In this document: positions 1 through 7,627 of the stretch, piece after piece
Layout: every line of letters begins with the position of its first letter
Position numbering within the stretch: the first letter of the stretch is position 1
Assembly: GCA_964195005.1 (NCBI GenBank)
Contig: CAXMOO010000145.1
Span: forward strand, 1-24,383
Length of the DNA stretch: 24,383 nt
Source of the DNA: JAUXLW01 sp964195005
GTDB taxonomy: Bacteria > Actinomycetota > Acidimicrobiia > Spongiisociales > SHLN01
Direction: 5' to 3'
Position numbers and translations under genes: made by a program
Notes under the pieces: model-generated
Database searches by the model: none
Told to the model about the DNA's origin: nothing
Seen by the model: the letters and a program-made list of their open reading frames with translations, nothing else

Positions 1-492
1 GGGCGAGCCATGCGGCCTCAACAGGTAATCGAATGGTGGCGCCAGACAAGAGCCAGGGTGGTGGATGAGCTCAGTCGCATGAATGGCAGCGAACGAATCC
101 CCTGGGTCGCCGGCGACATGTCTGCCAAGAGTTTCGCCACCGCCCGCCTGATGGAGACCTGGACCCACGGGCTCGATATTCATGGAGCAGTCGGAAGTGA
201 ATCCGAGGACACGACCCGGTTGCGCCACGTCGCTTTCCTGGGCTGGAAATCTCTGCCCTGGGCCTTTCAGGTTGCCGGCGAGGAGTATCCGGGCCCTATC
301 CGTATTGAGCTGCGGGCGCCCGAATTTCAAAAATGGGTCTACGGGCCCGAAGACTCGGACAACGTCATTCGCGGCCGGGCCGGCGAATGGTGCCGGGTCG
401 CTGTGCGCCGGGTCAAGGCTGCGGACACCTCGCTGGAGGCAGAAGGAGAGATTGCCGAGCAGGCCCTCCAACTTGCCCGCGCCTACGCATGA
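1..492 (+). CDS. DinB/maleylpyruvate isomerase-like protein (TIGR03084-type), 5' partial
   Basis: The reading frame is open to the left edge, so the true start lies outside the window; the ATG at 10 is internal. The visible 163 residues resemble the C-terminal part of the TIGR03084 branch of the mycothiol-dependent maleylpyruvate isomerase/DinB superfamily. The segment ARLMETWTHGLDIH matches the conserved helix whose histidines bind a metal in DinB-fold proteins. Members are presumed cytosolic thiol-dependent transferases or isomerases; the substrate here is unknown. The stop overlaps the next start by 4 nt (ATGA), so it is translationally coupled to the BtpA-family gene. Family assignment is good, function is inference. 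Confidence 0.75.
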   Translation, partial: GRAMRPQQVIEWWRQTRARVVDELSRMNGSERIPWVAGDMSAKSFATARLMETWTHGLDIHGAVGSESEDTTRLRHVAFLGWKSLPWAFQVAGEEYPGPIRIELRAPEFQKWVYGPEDSDNVIRGRAGEWCRVAVRRVKAADTSLEAEGEIAEQALQLARAYA

Positions 493-1247
493 ACCGCCTG
501 ATAGGAGTCGTTCACCTGCCGCCGCTTCCCGGGGCACCGCGCTATTCGGGTGACCTCTCGCTGAAAGGTGCAGTCAGGGACGCCGGAGAGCTAGAACATG
601 CTGGATTCGACTCCCTCATAGTCGAGAACTTCGGGGACGTGCCGTTCTATCCAGACGACGTCCCGGCCACGACGGTGGCGGCAATGACCCGGGCCGTGCT
701 GGCGATCCAGGAGAATGTGCCCATTCCCGTGGGCCTGAACGTCCTCCGCAATGACGGGCTGGCGGCACTTGGAATCGCCGCCGCCGTGGGGGCATCCTTC
801 ATCCGGGTTAACGTCTACACAGGGACCATGACCACCGACCAGGGCGTCATCAGCGGAAGAGCTGCGGAAATCACCCGTCTCCGAGCACAACTCGGGGCCG
901 AGGTGGCCATCTACGCAGATGTGCTGGTCAAACATGCGGTTCCACCCCCCGGAGTGACCATGGAGCAGGCCGTCGCCGACGCAGTCGGCCGCGGCCTTGC
1001 TGATGCTGTGATCGTAACCGGGAGCACCACCGGAGCTGCGGTCGATCGTGACATGTTGCGCCGTGCCACAGCTTCGGCTAAAAGCGCTCCCGTTCTCGTC
1101 GGTTCAGGAGCAAACGAGGAGAACATATCGGGATTGCTCGAACTGGCCCAGGGCGTCATCGTGGGCACCTCACTCAAGCTCGACGGCGTGACCACCAACC
1201 CGGTGGATCCGGCACGGGCCGCCGCATTCGTCAAGGCTGCCGGGTGA
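489..1247 (+). CDS. BtpA family protein
   Basis: The 252-residue product starts MNRLIGVVHLPPLPGAPRYS, the typical N-terminus of the BtpA family, a TIM-barrel family named after a cyanobacterial protein needed for photosystem I stability. Family marks are HLPPLPG, VENFGDVPF, the IRVNVYTG strand and the glycine-rich C-terminal VIVGTSLKLDG. The frame extends upstream to 333, but the ATG at 489 is preferred because homologues begin there and it overlaps the previous stop as ATGA. The family is widespread in non-photosynthetic bacteria and archaea, where its function is unknown; a nucleoside- or sugar-phosphate enzyme is plausible from the fold. The gene's end overlaps the next start by 4 nt (GTGA), making a coupled trio. 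Confidence 0.88.
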   Translation: MNRLIGVVHLPPLPGAPRYSGDLSLKGAVRDAGELEHAGFDSLIVENFGDVPFYPDDVPATTVAAMTRAVLAIQENVPIPVGLNVLRNDGLAALGIAAAVGASFIRVNVYTGTMTTDQGVISGRAAEITRLRAQLGAEVAIYADVLVKHAVPPPGVTMEQAVADAVGRGLADAVIVTGSTTGAAVDRDMLRRATASAKSAPVLVGSGANEENISGLLELAQGVIVGTSLKLDGVTTNPVDPARAAAFVKAAG

Positions 1248-1669
1248 GCCACTACAGCTACCAGACGAAACAAATCCACGTGCTACGGGTCGAGACCGGG
1301 GATGACCTGCTGGGAGCTATTGAGAGATTTGTCGAATCCCAGGAAATAACCACTGCCTGGTTGTCCTACCTCGGTGCAGTCAAGGGTGCTTCGTTGCGCT
1401 ACTACGACCAGAGCAAACTCGAGTATGGGGATTTCCAAATCAGCGAGCCGCTCGAGGTCCTGGTCGGCACCGGCAACGTGTCACTGCTGGACGGTCGCCC
1501 CTTCGTCCACACTCACGCTGTGTTCTCCGACGAAAGCGGAAGAGCTTTTGGCGGTCACGTCAACCACGGTTGCGAGGTGTGGGCACTCGAAGTCAAGATC
1601 GAGGAATACGAGGGAGAATCTCCCGTGCGCCTTCCCCACGACGAAACCGGGCTCAATTTGTGGGGTTAG
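1244..1669 (+). CDS. PPC/PCC (DUF296) domain protein
   Basis: The 141-residue product is a single PPC domain (plants and prokaryotes conserved, DUF296), the size normal for bacterial members. The key piece is HTHAVFSDESGRAFGGHVNHG, here at about residues 86-106, which carries the His residues thought to bind a metal and the GGH turn of the trimeric fold; EVWALEVKI forms the closing strand. Plants fuse this domain to AT-hooks; bacterial stand-alone forms have no settled function. The GTG start overlaps the BtpA-family stop as GTGA. Its last 17 nt overlap the convergent gene that ends at 1653. Confidence 0.87.
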   Translation: MSHYSYQTKQIHVLRVETGDDLLGAIERFVESQEITTAWLSYLGAVKGASLRYYDQSKLEYGDFQISEPLEVLVGTGNVSLLDGRPFVHTHAVFSDESGRAFGGHVNHGCEVWALEVKIEEYEGESPVRLPHDETGLNLWG

Positions 1670-2294
1670 TGTCCCCCACTTCCTTCTTGATGGTGAATCC
1701 GGTCTTGACCAGCAGTTGAATCAACGCCGCAGCCGGGTTCTTGAACTGGGCAGGGCGCAGGGCCTCCCCGAACTGTTCGAGCTGTCCCACCATCGTGTTG
1801 AATATGTGGGTCAGGCTGATGGTGTGGAGGTTGTTGACCGGGCTGCGCCCAAAGGCCACCAGACGGGTGCGCACGATGGTGCCGCCGTGAGTGGCCTGGC
1901 GACAGACAAGATGCTCTTCCAGGTCGCGGGCGACATCGTGGACATCGACCTCGTATAGCCAGGAGACGCGCTGCAGCACCGTGTGCAAGGTGTGGTGGTC
2001 GGTGAGACCGGGGTTGAACACGGCCTCCCCCTGCTTGACCTCCCCGATTATCACGTCGATCGTGTCTTCCTCGTGCTCGAGAACCGGGTCTTCCACCAAC
2101 AAGGCAGGAGAGCCCCCCTGGCCGTGCGAGTCGGCGATGTAAACCGGGCCCGGGAGCCGCAAGCCGATGATGTCCACATCGGTGATGGTTTGGAACACAC
2201 CGGGGGATGTCTCCCGCTGTACTTCAAACTCGGAGATCGTGAAGTAACCGTTGAGCCGCAGGTAGGCCTCGACTAGATCAACGCCAATATCCAT
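1653..2294 (-). CDS. Hypothetical protein, possible PD-(D/E)XK nuclease-like fold
   Basis: I do not recognise a named family. The 213-residue protein is acidic and soluble with no signal peptide. Its N-terminal half has the order expected of a restriction-endonuclease-like core: a helix VEAYLRLNGY (8-17), a strand EFEVQR, TDVDIIG with D39/D41, and later VIIGEVKQG with E85 and K87, which fits D...E-x-K. The C-terminal half (VVAFGR-type strand, then helices to 213) has no motif I know. It sits 1 nt after the DUF971 gene (TGATG overlap), so the two are likely cotranscribed, and its end overlaps the DUF296 gene by 17 nt. It could equally be a non-catalytic member of this fold. Confidence 0.6.
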   Translation of the reverse strand: MDIGVDLVEAYLRLNGYFTISEFEVQRETSPGVFQTITDVDIIGLRLPGPVYIADSHGQGGSPALLVEDPVLEHEEDTIDVIIGEVKQGEAVFNPGLTDHHTLHTVLQRVSWLYEVDVHDVARDLEEHLVCRQATHGGTIVRTRLVAFGRSPVNNLHTISLTHIFNTMVGQLEQFGEALRPAQFKNPAAALIQLLVKTGFTIKKEVGDTNPTN

Positions 2295-2602
2295 CAGCCG
2301 CCTCCCTCCCCCGCCCCCAGAGAGCGCAAGCGATCGAACGGGTAAATACCTGTGTGGTGATCGTCGGGGGCGAATGAGAAATTGATTGCATAGGCACCCA
2401 CGAGCTCGGTATTCGTAATCGTTACCGGCGCGGGGCCGGCAAGCACCGCAGCCGTGGCAGCCTCGCCTGATGGCTCACGGCAGGTGGCGCATTGACAGGC
2501 TTGCCTGAGCAACTCGGCTTTGAGGCTGGTGGCAGAGCCATCCTCCCAGGTGAGAGTTACCACCGCGCCGTCCTCGACCTCTATTCGGGCGGGAACATCC
2601 AT
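2294..2602 (-). CDS. DUF971 domain protein (gamma-butyrobetaine hydroxylase-like N-terminal domain)
   Basis: The 102-residue protein is a stand-alone DUF971 domain. Family marks are LTWEDGSATSL near the N-terminus, the cysteine cluster ACQCATCR (C36, C38, C41), and the C-terminal VGAYAINFSFAPDDHHTGIY followed by PFDRLRSL. The same domain forms the zinc-binding N-terminus of gamma-butyrobetaine hydroxylase, and stand-alone copies often lie near iron-sulfur cluster genes, although none are near here. The ATG at 2602 lies 62 nt from the divergent flippase-like gene, so the promoters of both must fit in that gap. Downstream it overlaps the next gene by 1 nt. Confidence 0.88.
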   Translation of the reverse strand: MDVPARIEVEDGAVVTLTWEDGSATSLKAELLRQACQCATCREPSGEAATAAVLAGPAPVTITNTELVGAYAINFSFAPDDHHTGIYPFDRLRSLGAGEGGG

Positions 2603-2664
2603 CCAGCGAGGCTACCGGGAACGATGCTTATCGGGGAACTCCCACCCTGATAGCGTGGTAGGTC

Positions 2665-3819
2665 ATGGCGTCCCAGGCAAGGCGGAACCGCACCAAACGA
2701 ATCGTTCAGGCGGTTGTCTCCCTGGCACTCGTCGTGGGCATCTTCGCATTCGCATTCCCACAGTTCGCAGATTACGGCGATGTCTGGACCGAGATCACAG
2801 CGATGACCGGCATCGAGGTCGCAACGCTACTCCTGGTGGCTCTGTGGAATCTGGTGACCTACTGGTTTGTGCTCACCGCGGTCTTGCCGGGCCTCACCTA
2901 CCCGCAGGCTGCCGTATCGAACCAGGCTTCGACCGCGGTTGCCAATACCCTGCCCGGGGGCGGCGCCATCGCGGTCGGCGTCACCTATGCGATGTATTCC
3001 TCGTGGGGCTTCACCAAGACGCAATTTGCGCTGGCGGCAGTCGTATCCGGCGTATGGAACACCTTTGTCAAGCTGGGGATGCCGGTGCTGGCGTTGGCCC
3101 TACTTGCCCTCGAGGGGGGCATCACCGCGGGCCGCGTCCTCGCGGCCGTCGCCGGCATAGGAGTACTGACCGCTTCGCTCGTCGTATGGGGCCTGTTCCT
3201 GTACAGGTCAGCGCTGGCCCGCCGCATCGGCGCATTCTTCGGACGGCTGATAAGCCGGATGCGGGGCTGGGTCGGCAAATCACCAGTGTCGGACTGGGGA
3301 CAAGCCGCCGTCAAGTTCCGCGCCGACACGCTGGGTTTGCTTCGAACTCGCTGGCTCCGCCTGACAATCGCCACACTGATCAGCCATATCTCGCTGTACA
3401 TCGTGCTACTCGTCACCCTGCGGCATGTTGGAGTCGGCGCGGACGTACTGAGTTGGATCGAAGTACTGGCGGTGTTCGCATTCGTCCGCCTCATCTCGGC
3501 TCTTCCGCTTACGCCGGGCGGAGTGGGCGTGGTCGAGCTGGGCCTGACGGTTGGGCTGCAGGTAGCGGCCGACCTGGACGCGGTTGACTCGAGCATCGCG
3601 GCGGCGGTCCTGGTGTTTCGGGCCATCACGTTCGTGCTGCCGATACCGCTCGGAGCGATCGCCTATCTCTTCTGGCGGGGCAACACCAGCTGGCGCAAGT
3701 CAGTCCCGAACGGTAACCAGGTTGATGAGAGAGCCGGCGACGATTCCGAGGCCGGCTCCGCCGACGATGTCGAGCGGCAGGTGAGCGCCGACGTAGACAC
3801 GGAGCGTCCCGGCGAGTAG
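2665..3819 (+). CDS. YbhN/MprF-type flippase-like integral membrane protein (lysylphosphatidylglycerol synthase TM domain)
   Basis: This 384-residue polytopic membrane protein has a short basic N-terminus (residues 1-12), then roughly eight hydrophobic helices. It matches the TM domain of lysylphosphatidylglycerol synthase/flippase proteins (UPF0104, TIGR00374): NTLPGGGAIAVGVTYAM near residues 94-110 and the signature PLTPGGVGVVELGLTVGL near 282-299. MprF homologues flip modified lipids; stand-alone members are thought to move lipids or polyprenyl-linked substrates across the membrane. After the last helix (LPIPLGAIAYLFWR) comes a hydrophilic acidic tail of about 45 residues, and residues 346-384 are encoded opposite the conserved end of a PAP2 gene. 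Facing that gene is suggestive of a shared lipid pathway. Confidence 0.85.
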   Translation: MASQARRNRTKRIVQAVVSLALVVGIFAFAFPQFADYGDVWTEITAMTGIEVATLLLVALWNLVTYWFVLTAVLPGLTYPQAAVSNQASTAVANTLPGGGAIAVGVTYAMYSSWGFTKTQFALAAVVSGVWNTFVKLGMPVLALALLALEGGITAGRVLAAVAGIGVLTASLVVWGLFLYRSALARRIGAFFGRLISRMRGWVGKSPVSDWGQAAVKFRADTLGLLRTRWLRLTIATLISHISLYIVLLVTLRHVGVGADVLSWIEVLAVFAFVRLISALPLTPGGVGVVELGLTVGLQVAADLDAVDSSIAAAVLVFRAITFVLPIPLGAIAYLFWRGNTSWRKSVPNGNQVDERAGDDSEAGSADDVERQVSADVDTERPGE

Positions 3820-4296
3820 CGCCAGAAAGAGCAGGGCGACGGTCCATTTGCGAGAGATGTACGGAGCGGCCACAACCACGATGAGGAACCCCACCACTGC
3901 GTGCCCGGATACAAAGCCGAGCCCGTCGGGACCGCCGTCGACGCGATAGTTCACCTCTTCTAGCAAGCCACCCGGTCGGGGCCGGCCGACCACTTCCTTC
4001 ACGACCTTGGCCAGGAGCCACATCGTCAAACCACCGAGAGCAAGACCGAGAGCCGGATCGCGTCTGCGACGAAGATAAAAGGCGAATCCGGCGGCAATGA
4101 AGGGGGCGACGACCATGCCAAACTGCATAAAGGGCCACAGGGGAACAGCCAGCGCATCCGGCCAGCCGTTAATCCACTCAAACAGGTCCAACTCGACTGC
4201 CGGAACCGCGTCATCCCACACCAGAGCCGTGCTGACCACGAACAGCCCGAGCCCCAAGCCGGCCCACGCCAGCCAGCGGCCGGCCTGCTTACTCAT
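3700..4296 (-). CDS. PAP2 family phosphatase (small membrane form)
   Basis: The 198-residue protein has about five membrane helices and complete type 2 phosphatidic acid phosphatase motifs: K100-x6-R107-P108, S130-G131-H132, and R166-x5-H172-x3-D176 in RVYVGAHLPLDIVGG. This family removes phosphate from lipid phosphates such as phosphatidate, phosphatidylglycerophosphate or undecaprenyl pyrophosphate on the outer membrane face; the substrate cannot be told here. The frame runs up to 4362, but the ATG at 4296 is chosen because it has GGAG eight bases upstream and overlaps the previous stop by 8 nt. The last 40 codons overlap the convergent flippase-like gene. It is the last gene of the PAP2 run. 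Confidence 0.9.
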   Translation of the reverse strand: MSKQAGRWLAWAGLGLGLFVVSTALVWDDAVPAVELDLFEWINGWPDALAVPLWPFMQFGMVVAPFIAAGFAFYLRRRRDPALGLALGGLTMWLLAKVVKEVVGRPRPGGLLEEVNYRVDGGPDGLGFVSGHAVVGFLIVVVAAPYISRKWTVALLFLALLAGTLRVYVGAHLPLDIVGGAGLGIVAGSLINLVTVRD

Positions 4297-4972
4297 TAGC
4301 GAGCTCCGCAATGGGAGCCCGTCGTCGCAACCACCACAGATGCACAATGGCGGCGACCCCAATAGCGGTTGCGGTCCCGATCAGGACGCCGGCCACCACG
4401 TCACTCAGCCAATGGGCTCGCAGGTAGGTGCGGCTCAATGCCATGACAAAGGCGAATGATCCGGCCGCCACCTCCCAGATCCGCCGGTGGGCACCTGCTG
4501 GTAGAAAGACAATCACAAGAGCAACAGCGGTAACCGCACCGGCTATGGCGTGTCCCGACGGAAAAGACGAGCTGCTGGTCGACACCAGACTCTCCAGGGG
4601 GCGACTGCGATCGTAAAGCGCCTTCAACAAGCTCACCAGGATGTCCGACACCACCCAGGCAACCACCCAGACGGTCAGTTGCTCCATCCGGCGCTTAGAC
4701 CACAGGTAGCCGGCGAGCACCACACGAATTGGCAGTGTGAACCAGGTGCTGCCGACGGCGTTGAAGATCTTGGCGAGAAACGTCACCGGACCGACCTCGA
4801 TGGCGACCATCGCATCTCGCCAGGCATCATCGATCGGCTGGACAGAATCAATAGCGACCGCCACCAAGATCATCAGTGCAGCTGCGGCCAAATAGAGGCC
4901 GACTGCCGCCCCCACCGCCCAGCGATGGTCGTCAAACAACCCGGGGTGATGATGAGCCCGGGGCGCGGTCAT
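4289..4972 (-). CDS. PAP2 family phosphatase
   Basis: The 227-residue membrane protein carries the full PAP2 set: K117-x6-R124-P125, S139-G140-H141 after a serine-rich stretch (STSSSS), and R181-x5-H187-x3-D191 in RTYLRAHWLSDVVAG. About five or six helices surround the motifs. It differs from its two small PAP2 neighbours in motif 3 (AHWLSDVVAG against AHLPLDxVGG), so it is a separate subgroup and may use a different lipid phosphate. Its ATG overlaps the lipoprotein stop by 4 nt (ATGA) and its TAA overlaps the next ATG by 8 nt. Substrate is not predictable from sequence alone. Confidence 0.92.
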   Translation of the reverse strand: MTAPRAHHHPGLFDDHRWAVGAAVGLYLAAAALMILVAVAIDSVQPIDDAWRDAMVAIEVGPVTFLAKIFNAVGSTWFTLPIRVVLAGYLWSKRRMEQLTVWVVAWVVSDILVSLLKALYDRSRPLESLVSTSSSSFPSGHAIAGAVTAVALVIVFLPAGAHRRIWEVAAGSFAFVMALSRTYLRAHWLSDVVAGVLIGTATAIGVAAIVHLWWLRRRAPIAELANE

Positions 4973-5820
4973 CCCAGTATGCCCGCATCTCGCAGCTGTT
5001 GCTGAACTTCGCCGGCAGGAAAGAAGCCTAAGGCGTCGGTCACATCCCCGATCAGAGTCTCCACCTCGGGGCCCTCAGCATCGAAAAGATAGGTAATGCA
5101 GCCGCCATCGAACACCATCACCCACTCCCCCTTGTAGCTCGGCTTAACCAGGAAGCCATCCAATCTTTCAGTCAGCTCCTCGAGGTCGATTGCCCGTCGG
5201 ATGGCTGATTCACCGGGTAGGGCCAGCCCGACCGTGGAAGGACTGTTGAGCTCGTCCTGCTGCTCAATCACTATCAGCGGGCGCCCCTTCTCGTGGGCCT
5301 CGTCGATTTTCAGCGCCAGCGGCAGGTCGCGCTGATCGTAGGTGGCGATGGCCGTGCGGCCATTGATCGCCTCGGCTTCTATCGCGCTCTCAACGACCTC
5401 TGCATAGGGCACCTCCCTGTCGCTGGCGGGCGCGATCGTCACGAAGGCCCTGCTGGAGACGACCGTCACATCGCGGTATTGATTGACTCCGGGCCGGATC
5501 TCGGAGCTCCCCAGAGAGGCGTCGACCTGGCAGCTATCGGTGAGGACTACTTCGAGAAACCTGTCCCCGGAACGATCCGAACTGATCCAAAACCGACTAT
5601 TGCCGAGTTTCGGCACGAGGTCGAGATACTCCCAACCAAGCTGGAGCTCGTTGATACAGGGAACGAAATCGGCGCTCGGAACCGACTGGATCTGGATGAT
5701 CATTGTGCCGGTCAGGTCGCCCCGACACTCCGGCACGGTCCGACCAAGCTGGTTATTGGCGCACGCCGAGCCAACGAGGAGCAAAACCAAGCCCAGGCCA
5801 AGGCGACGGCGGTTGATCAT
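4969..5820 (-). CDS. Putative lipoprotein of unknown function
   Basis: I do not recognise this 283-residue protein. It begins MINRRRLGLGLVLLLVGSAC, a signal peptide ending in a lipobox-like VGSAC, so the mature protein is probably anchored by Cys20 on the outside of the membrane. The rest is soluble, mixed alpha/beta and acidic, with cysteines in PECRGD, VPCINE, DSCQVD and GGCITY that could form two disulfides. An upstream extension to 5919 is open but rejected: the ATG at 5820 overlaps the PAP2-kinase stop as ATGA and begins the signal peptide. It is followed by a 4-nt overlap with the PAP2 gene. Being locked inside the PAP2 operon, it is probably an extracytoplasmic partner; this is inference. 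Confidence 0.75.
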   Translation of the reverse strand: MINRRRLGLGLVLLLVGSACANNQLGRTVPECRGDLTGTMIIQIQSVPSADFVPCINELQLGWEYLDLVPKLGNSRFWISSDRSGDRFLEVVLTDSCQVDASLGSSEIRPGVNQYRDVTVVSSRAFVTIAPASDREVPYAEVVESAIEAEAINGRTAIATYDQRDLPLALKIDEAHEKGRPLIVIEQQDELNSPSTVGLALPGESAIRRAIDLEELTERLDGFLVKPSYKGEWVMVFDGGCITYLFDAEGPEVETLIGDVTDALGFFPAGEVQQQLRDAGILG

Positions 5821-7589
5821 ACGAAACCAGCTCCGGTCAGGTTCTCTATCAGCAAACTGGCAAACAGCAGGCCACCGAACGCCGCAACCAACGTGAGCTG
5901 AATCCGCCGCCGCCCCCAACGCTGCACCGAAATGGGATCACACGGCGGTGCCATGTTGCGGAAGGTCCCGACAAGGTCGGGCCGGCCCGCCTTGACAAAC
6001 GCCCTGTGGGCGGAGCGGGATTGCGAAGGTATCGTGATACCGCTCGTGGCGGCAAAGGCTTCGGCAATGTCATCCTCACTGAAGAATTTCATCGCCTCCT
6101 GATACACATGCTCCGGATCATGGCGGAGTCCAAGAATGATCATCATGTTGGCGAGGTCGACCGCCTGTCGCCAGGGAGTGGGACGCACAGTGGCGAAGGC
6201 AACATCGATCAGCTTGACCTCACCATCCTGCACCATCACGTTGGCAGGCTTGATGTCGCGATGGGCCAAGCCGGCATCCCACATTTTTCGAATCATGAGC
6301 AGTCCCTGCTCAATGATGTCGTCATCGACGATGGCGTCGCCCAATTCCTCAGCGCCGAGCAGGAACTCGGTCACGATCAGGTACTCGCGCTCAGGCGTGA
6401 TCTCGACTATCCCGTAGGGATCGGCAGAGGGCAGACCCGCTTCCTTCATGCGGAGGAGGATGTAGTCCTCATACTCGGCCAGGCGGCGCACCGACGAGAA
6501 CTTGACCTCGTCTTCGAGTGATCCGTAGAGGATGGTACGACCTAACTTGTACCAACGATCAGAGCGAAGGTGGGTCTGGCTGTACAGCTTGGCGAAGAGC
6601 GATAGCTCGGGAGCCGAAGGGTCGCCGGTGGCCACCGTTAGTCGCAGCGGAGTGGAGCCCCCGGAGCCTTCGAGACCAAACGGCTCAACCCTGGTGACCT
6701 CAATCCCGAGCTGGTCGTGCACTGCCTCCTTGATGGCGACTCCCCGGGCCCCCCCGACGTCGAGGTGGGCGGTGGAGCCCCGTTGGTAACTCACCGGAAA
6801 CACAGACTCGGGAACAAACAACTTGAAGAAAACCACCGCGACTGCGAAACCGAGCAGGGCAGCCGTCCATACGTCACTTGGATGATCGACGCCCAGATAG
6901 ACCCGCGCCAGTCCCAGCATGACGACCAAGACCACCGAGAAGGTGAACCACCTGAAGCGCCAGCGGCTCTTCGGCAGCAACGTCATGCCTATCAACCCAA
7001 GGGTCAAGGACAGTCCCGCTACCGGACCCGAAGGATGAGCGTATCCCGCCCAGGGCCCAATGACATCCACAAGCGGGCGGGGCCTGGCCACCGCGATCTC
7101 GAGTGAATTCACGATGAGGGCGACCAGGATCAGCACAGCCAGAAATCCGAAAAGGTGGCGCCAGCGCTTGTAGATGATCAGCACCGCGATGGCGCCCCAG
7201 CGCAGCGGGCGTATGAACCATTGCGAACCGAGCGCGTGAAGGGCATCTGCTAATTCGGTGAGAACGTCTGTGCGCCGATCCTGGAGCCACCGCAGCACCG
7301 TCAGGTCGCGGTCGGTCCACCAGTTGGTGGTTTCGGGAAAGGCAAAGAGCGAGAACCAAATTAGTCCCAGTGCTACGCCGATACTCAACCAGAACCAGCC
7401 GGTGGCCCGGAGCTCCCTGGGCAACGGGGCCTTCTCCCCCGACGGGCGTCGGCGCCGGCCGCTAACCCGCAACGAGCCGATCCTTAGTTCTCGGCGCTCA
7501 CTGATACCGCCAAGCTCCGACCCGGTGGTGCCGACTACCTCTATGTCGGAGAGTCTCTGGTGGTGATGCTCACCGTCGCGTTCGGTCAT
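5817..7589 (-). CDS. PAP2-like membrane domain fused to a protein-kinase-like domain (PAP2 catalytic residues lost)
   Basis: The 590-residue fusion has a charged cytosolic N-terminus (1-60), a PAP2-like membrane domain (about 65-260), a kinase-like domain (about 290-560) and one C-terminal helix (567-585). The kinase part has the fold's key residues: FAKLY with K334, HRDIKPANVM at 443-452 (D445, N450) and LIDVAFA with D462 in place of DFG, closest in feel to RIO/lipopolysaccharide-kinase types. The PAP2 part keeps the frame of the three motifs but not the chemistry: E164 stands for the motif 1 Lys, PSGP (P189) for SGH, and D235 for the motif 3 His, while R229 and D239 remain. It therefore may bind but probably not hydrolyse lipid phosphates. 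It overlaps the lipoprotein gene by 4 nt and follows the upstream PAP2 gene by 38 nt. Confidence 0.88.
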   Translation of the reverse strand: MTERDGEHHHQRLSDIEVVGTTGSELGGISERRELRIGSLRVSGRRRRPSGEKAPLPRELRATGWFWLSIGVALGLIWFSLFAFPETTNWWTDRDLTVLRWLQDRRTDVLTELADALHALGSQWFIRPLRWGAIAVLIIYKRWRHLFGFLAVLILVALIVNSLEIAVARPRPLVDVIGPWAGYAHPSGPVAGLSLTLGLIGMTLLPKSRWRFRWFTFSVVLVVMLGLARVYLGVDHPSDVWTAALLGFAVAVVFFKLFVPESVFPVSYQRGSTAHLDVGGARGVAIKEAVHDQLGIEVTRVEPFGLEGSGGSTPLRLTVATGDPSAPELSLFAKLYSQTHLRSDRWYKLGRTILYGSLEDEVKFSSVRRLAEYEDYILLRMKEAGLPSADPYGIVEITPEREYLIVTEFLLGAEELGDAIVDDDIIEQGLLMIRKMWDAGLAHRDIKPANVMVQDGEVKLIDVAFATVRPTPWRQAVDLANMMIILGLRHDPEHVYQEAMKFFSEDDIAEAFAATSGITIPSQSRSAHRAFVKAGRPDLVGTFRNMAPPCDPISVQRWGRRRIQLTLVAAFGGLLFASLLIENLTGAGFV

Positions 7590-7627
7590 CTACTTCGATC
7601 TTACGGGCCGACAACACTAGAAGCCTG

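Noticed and set aside
333..488. Longer N-terminus of the BtpA-family protein
   Set aside because: Out-of-frame overlap with the upstream gene and unlike BtpA homologues; the ATGA overlap at 489 is the better start.
2520..3587. 355-residue plus-strand frame overlapping the flippase-like gene
   Set aside because: It is Arg/Gly/Pro-rich with no family pattern and is out of frame with the clear membrane protein at 2665-3819; a typical GC-rich shadow.
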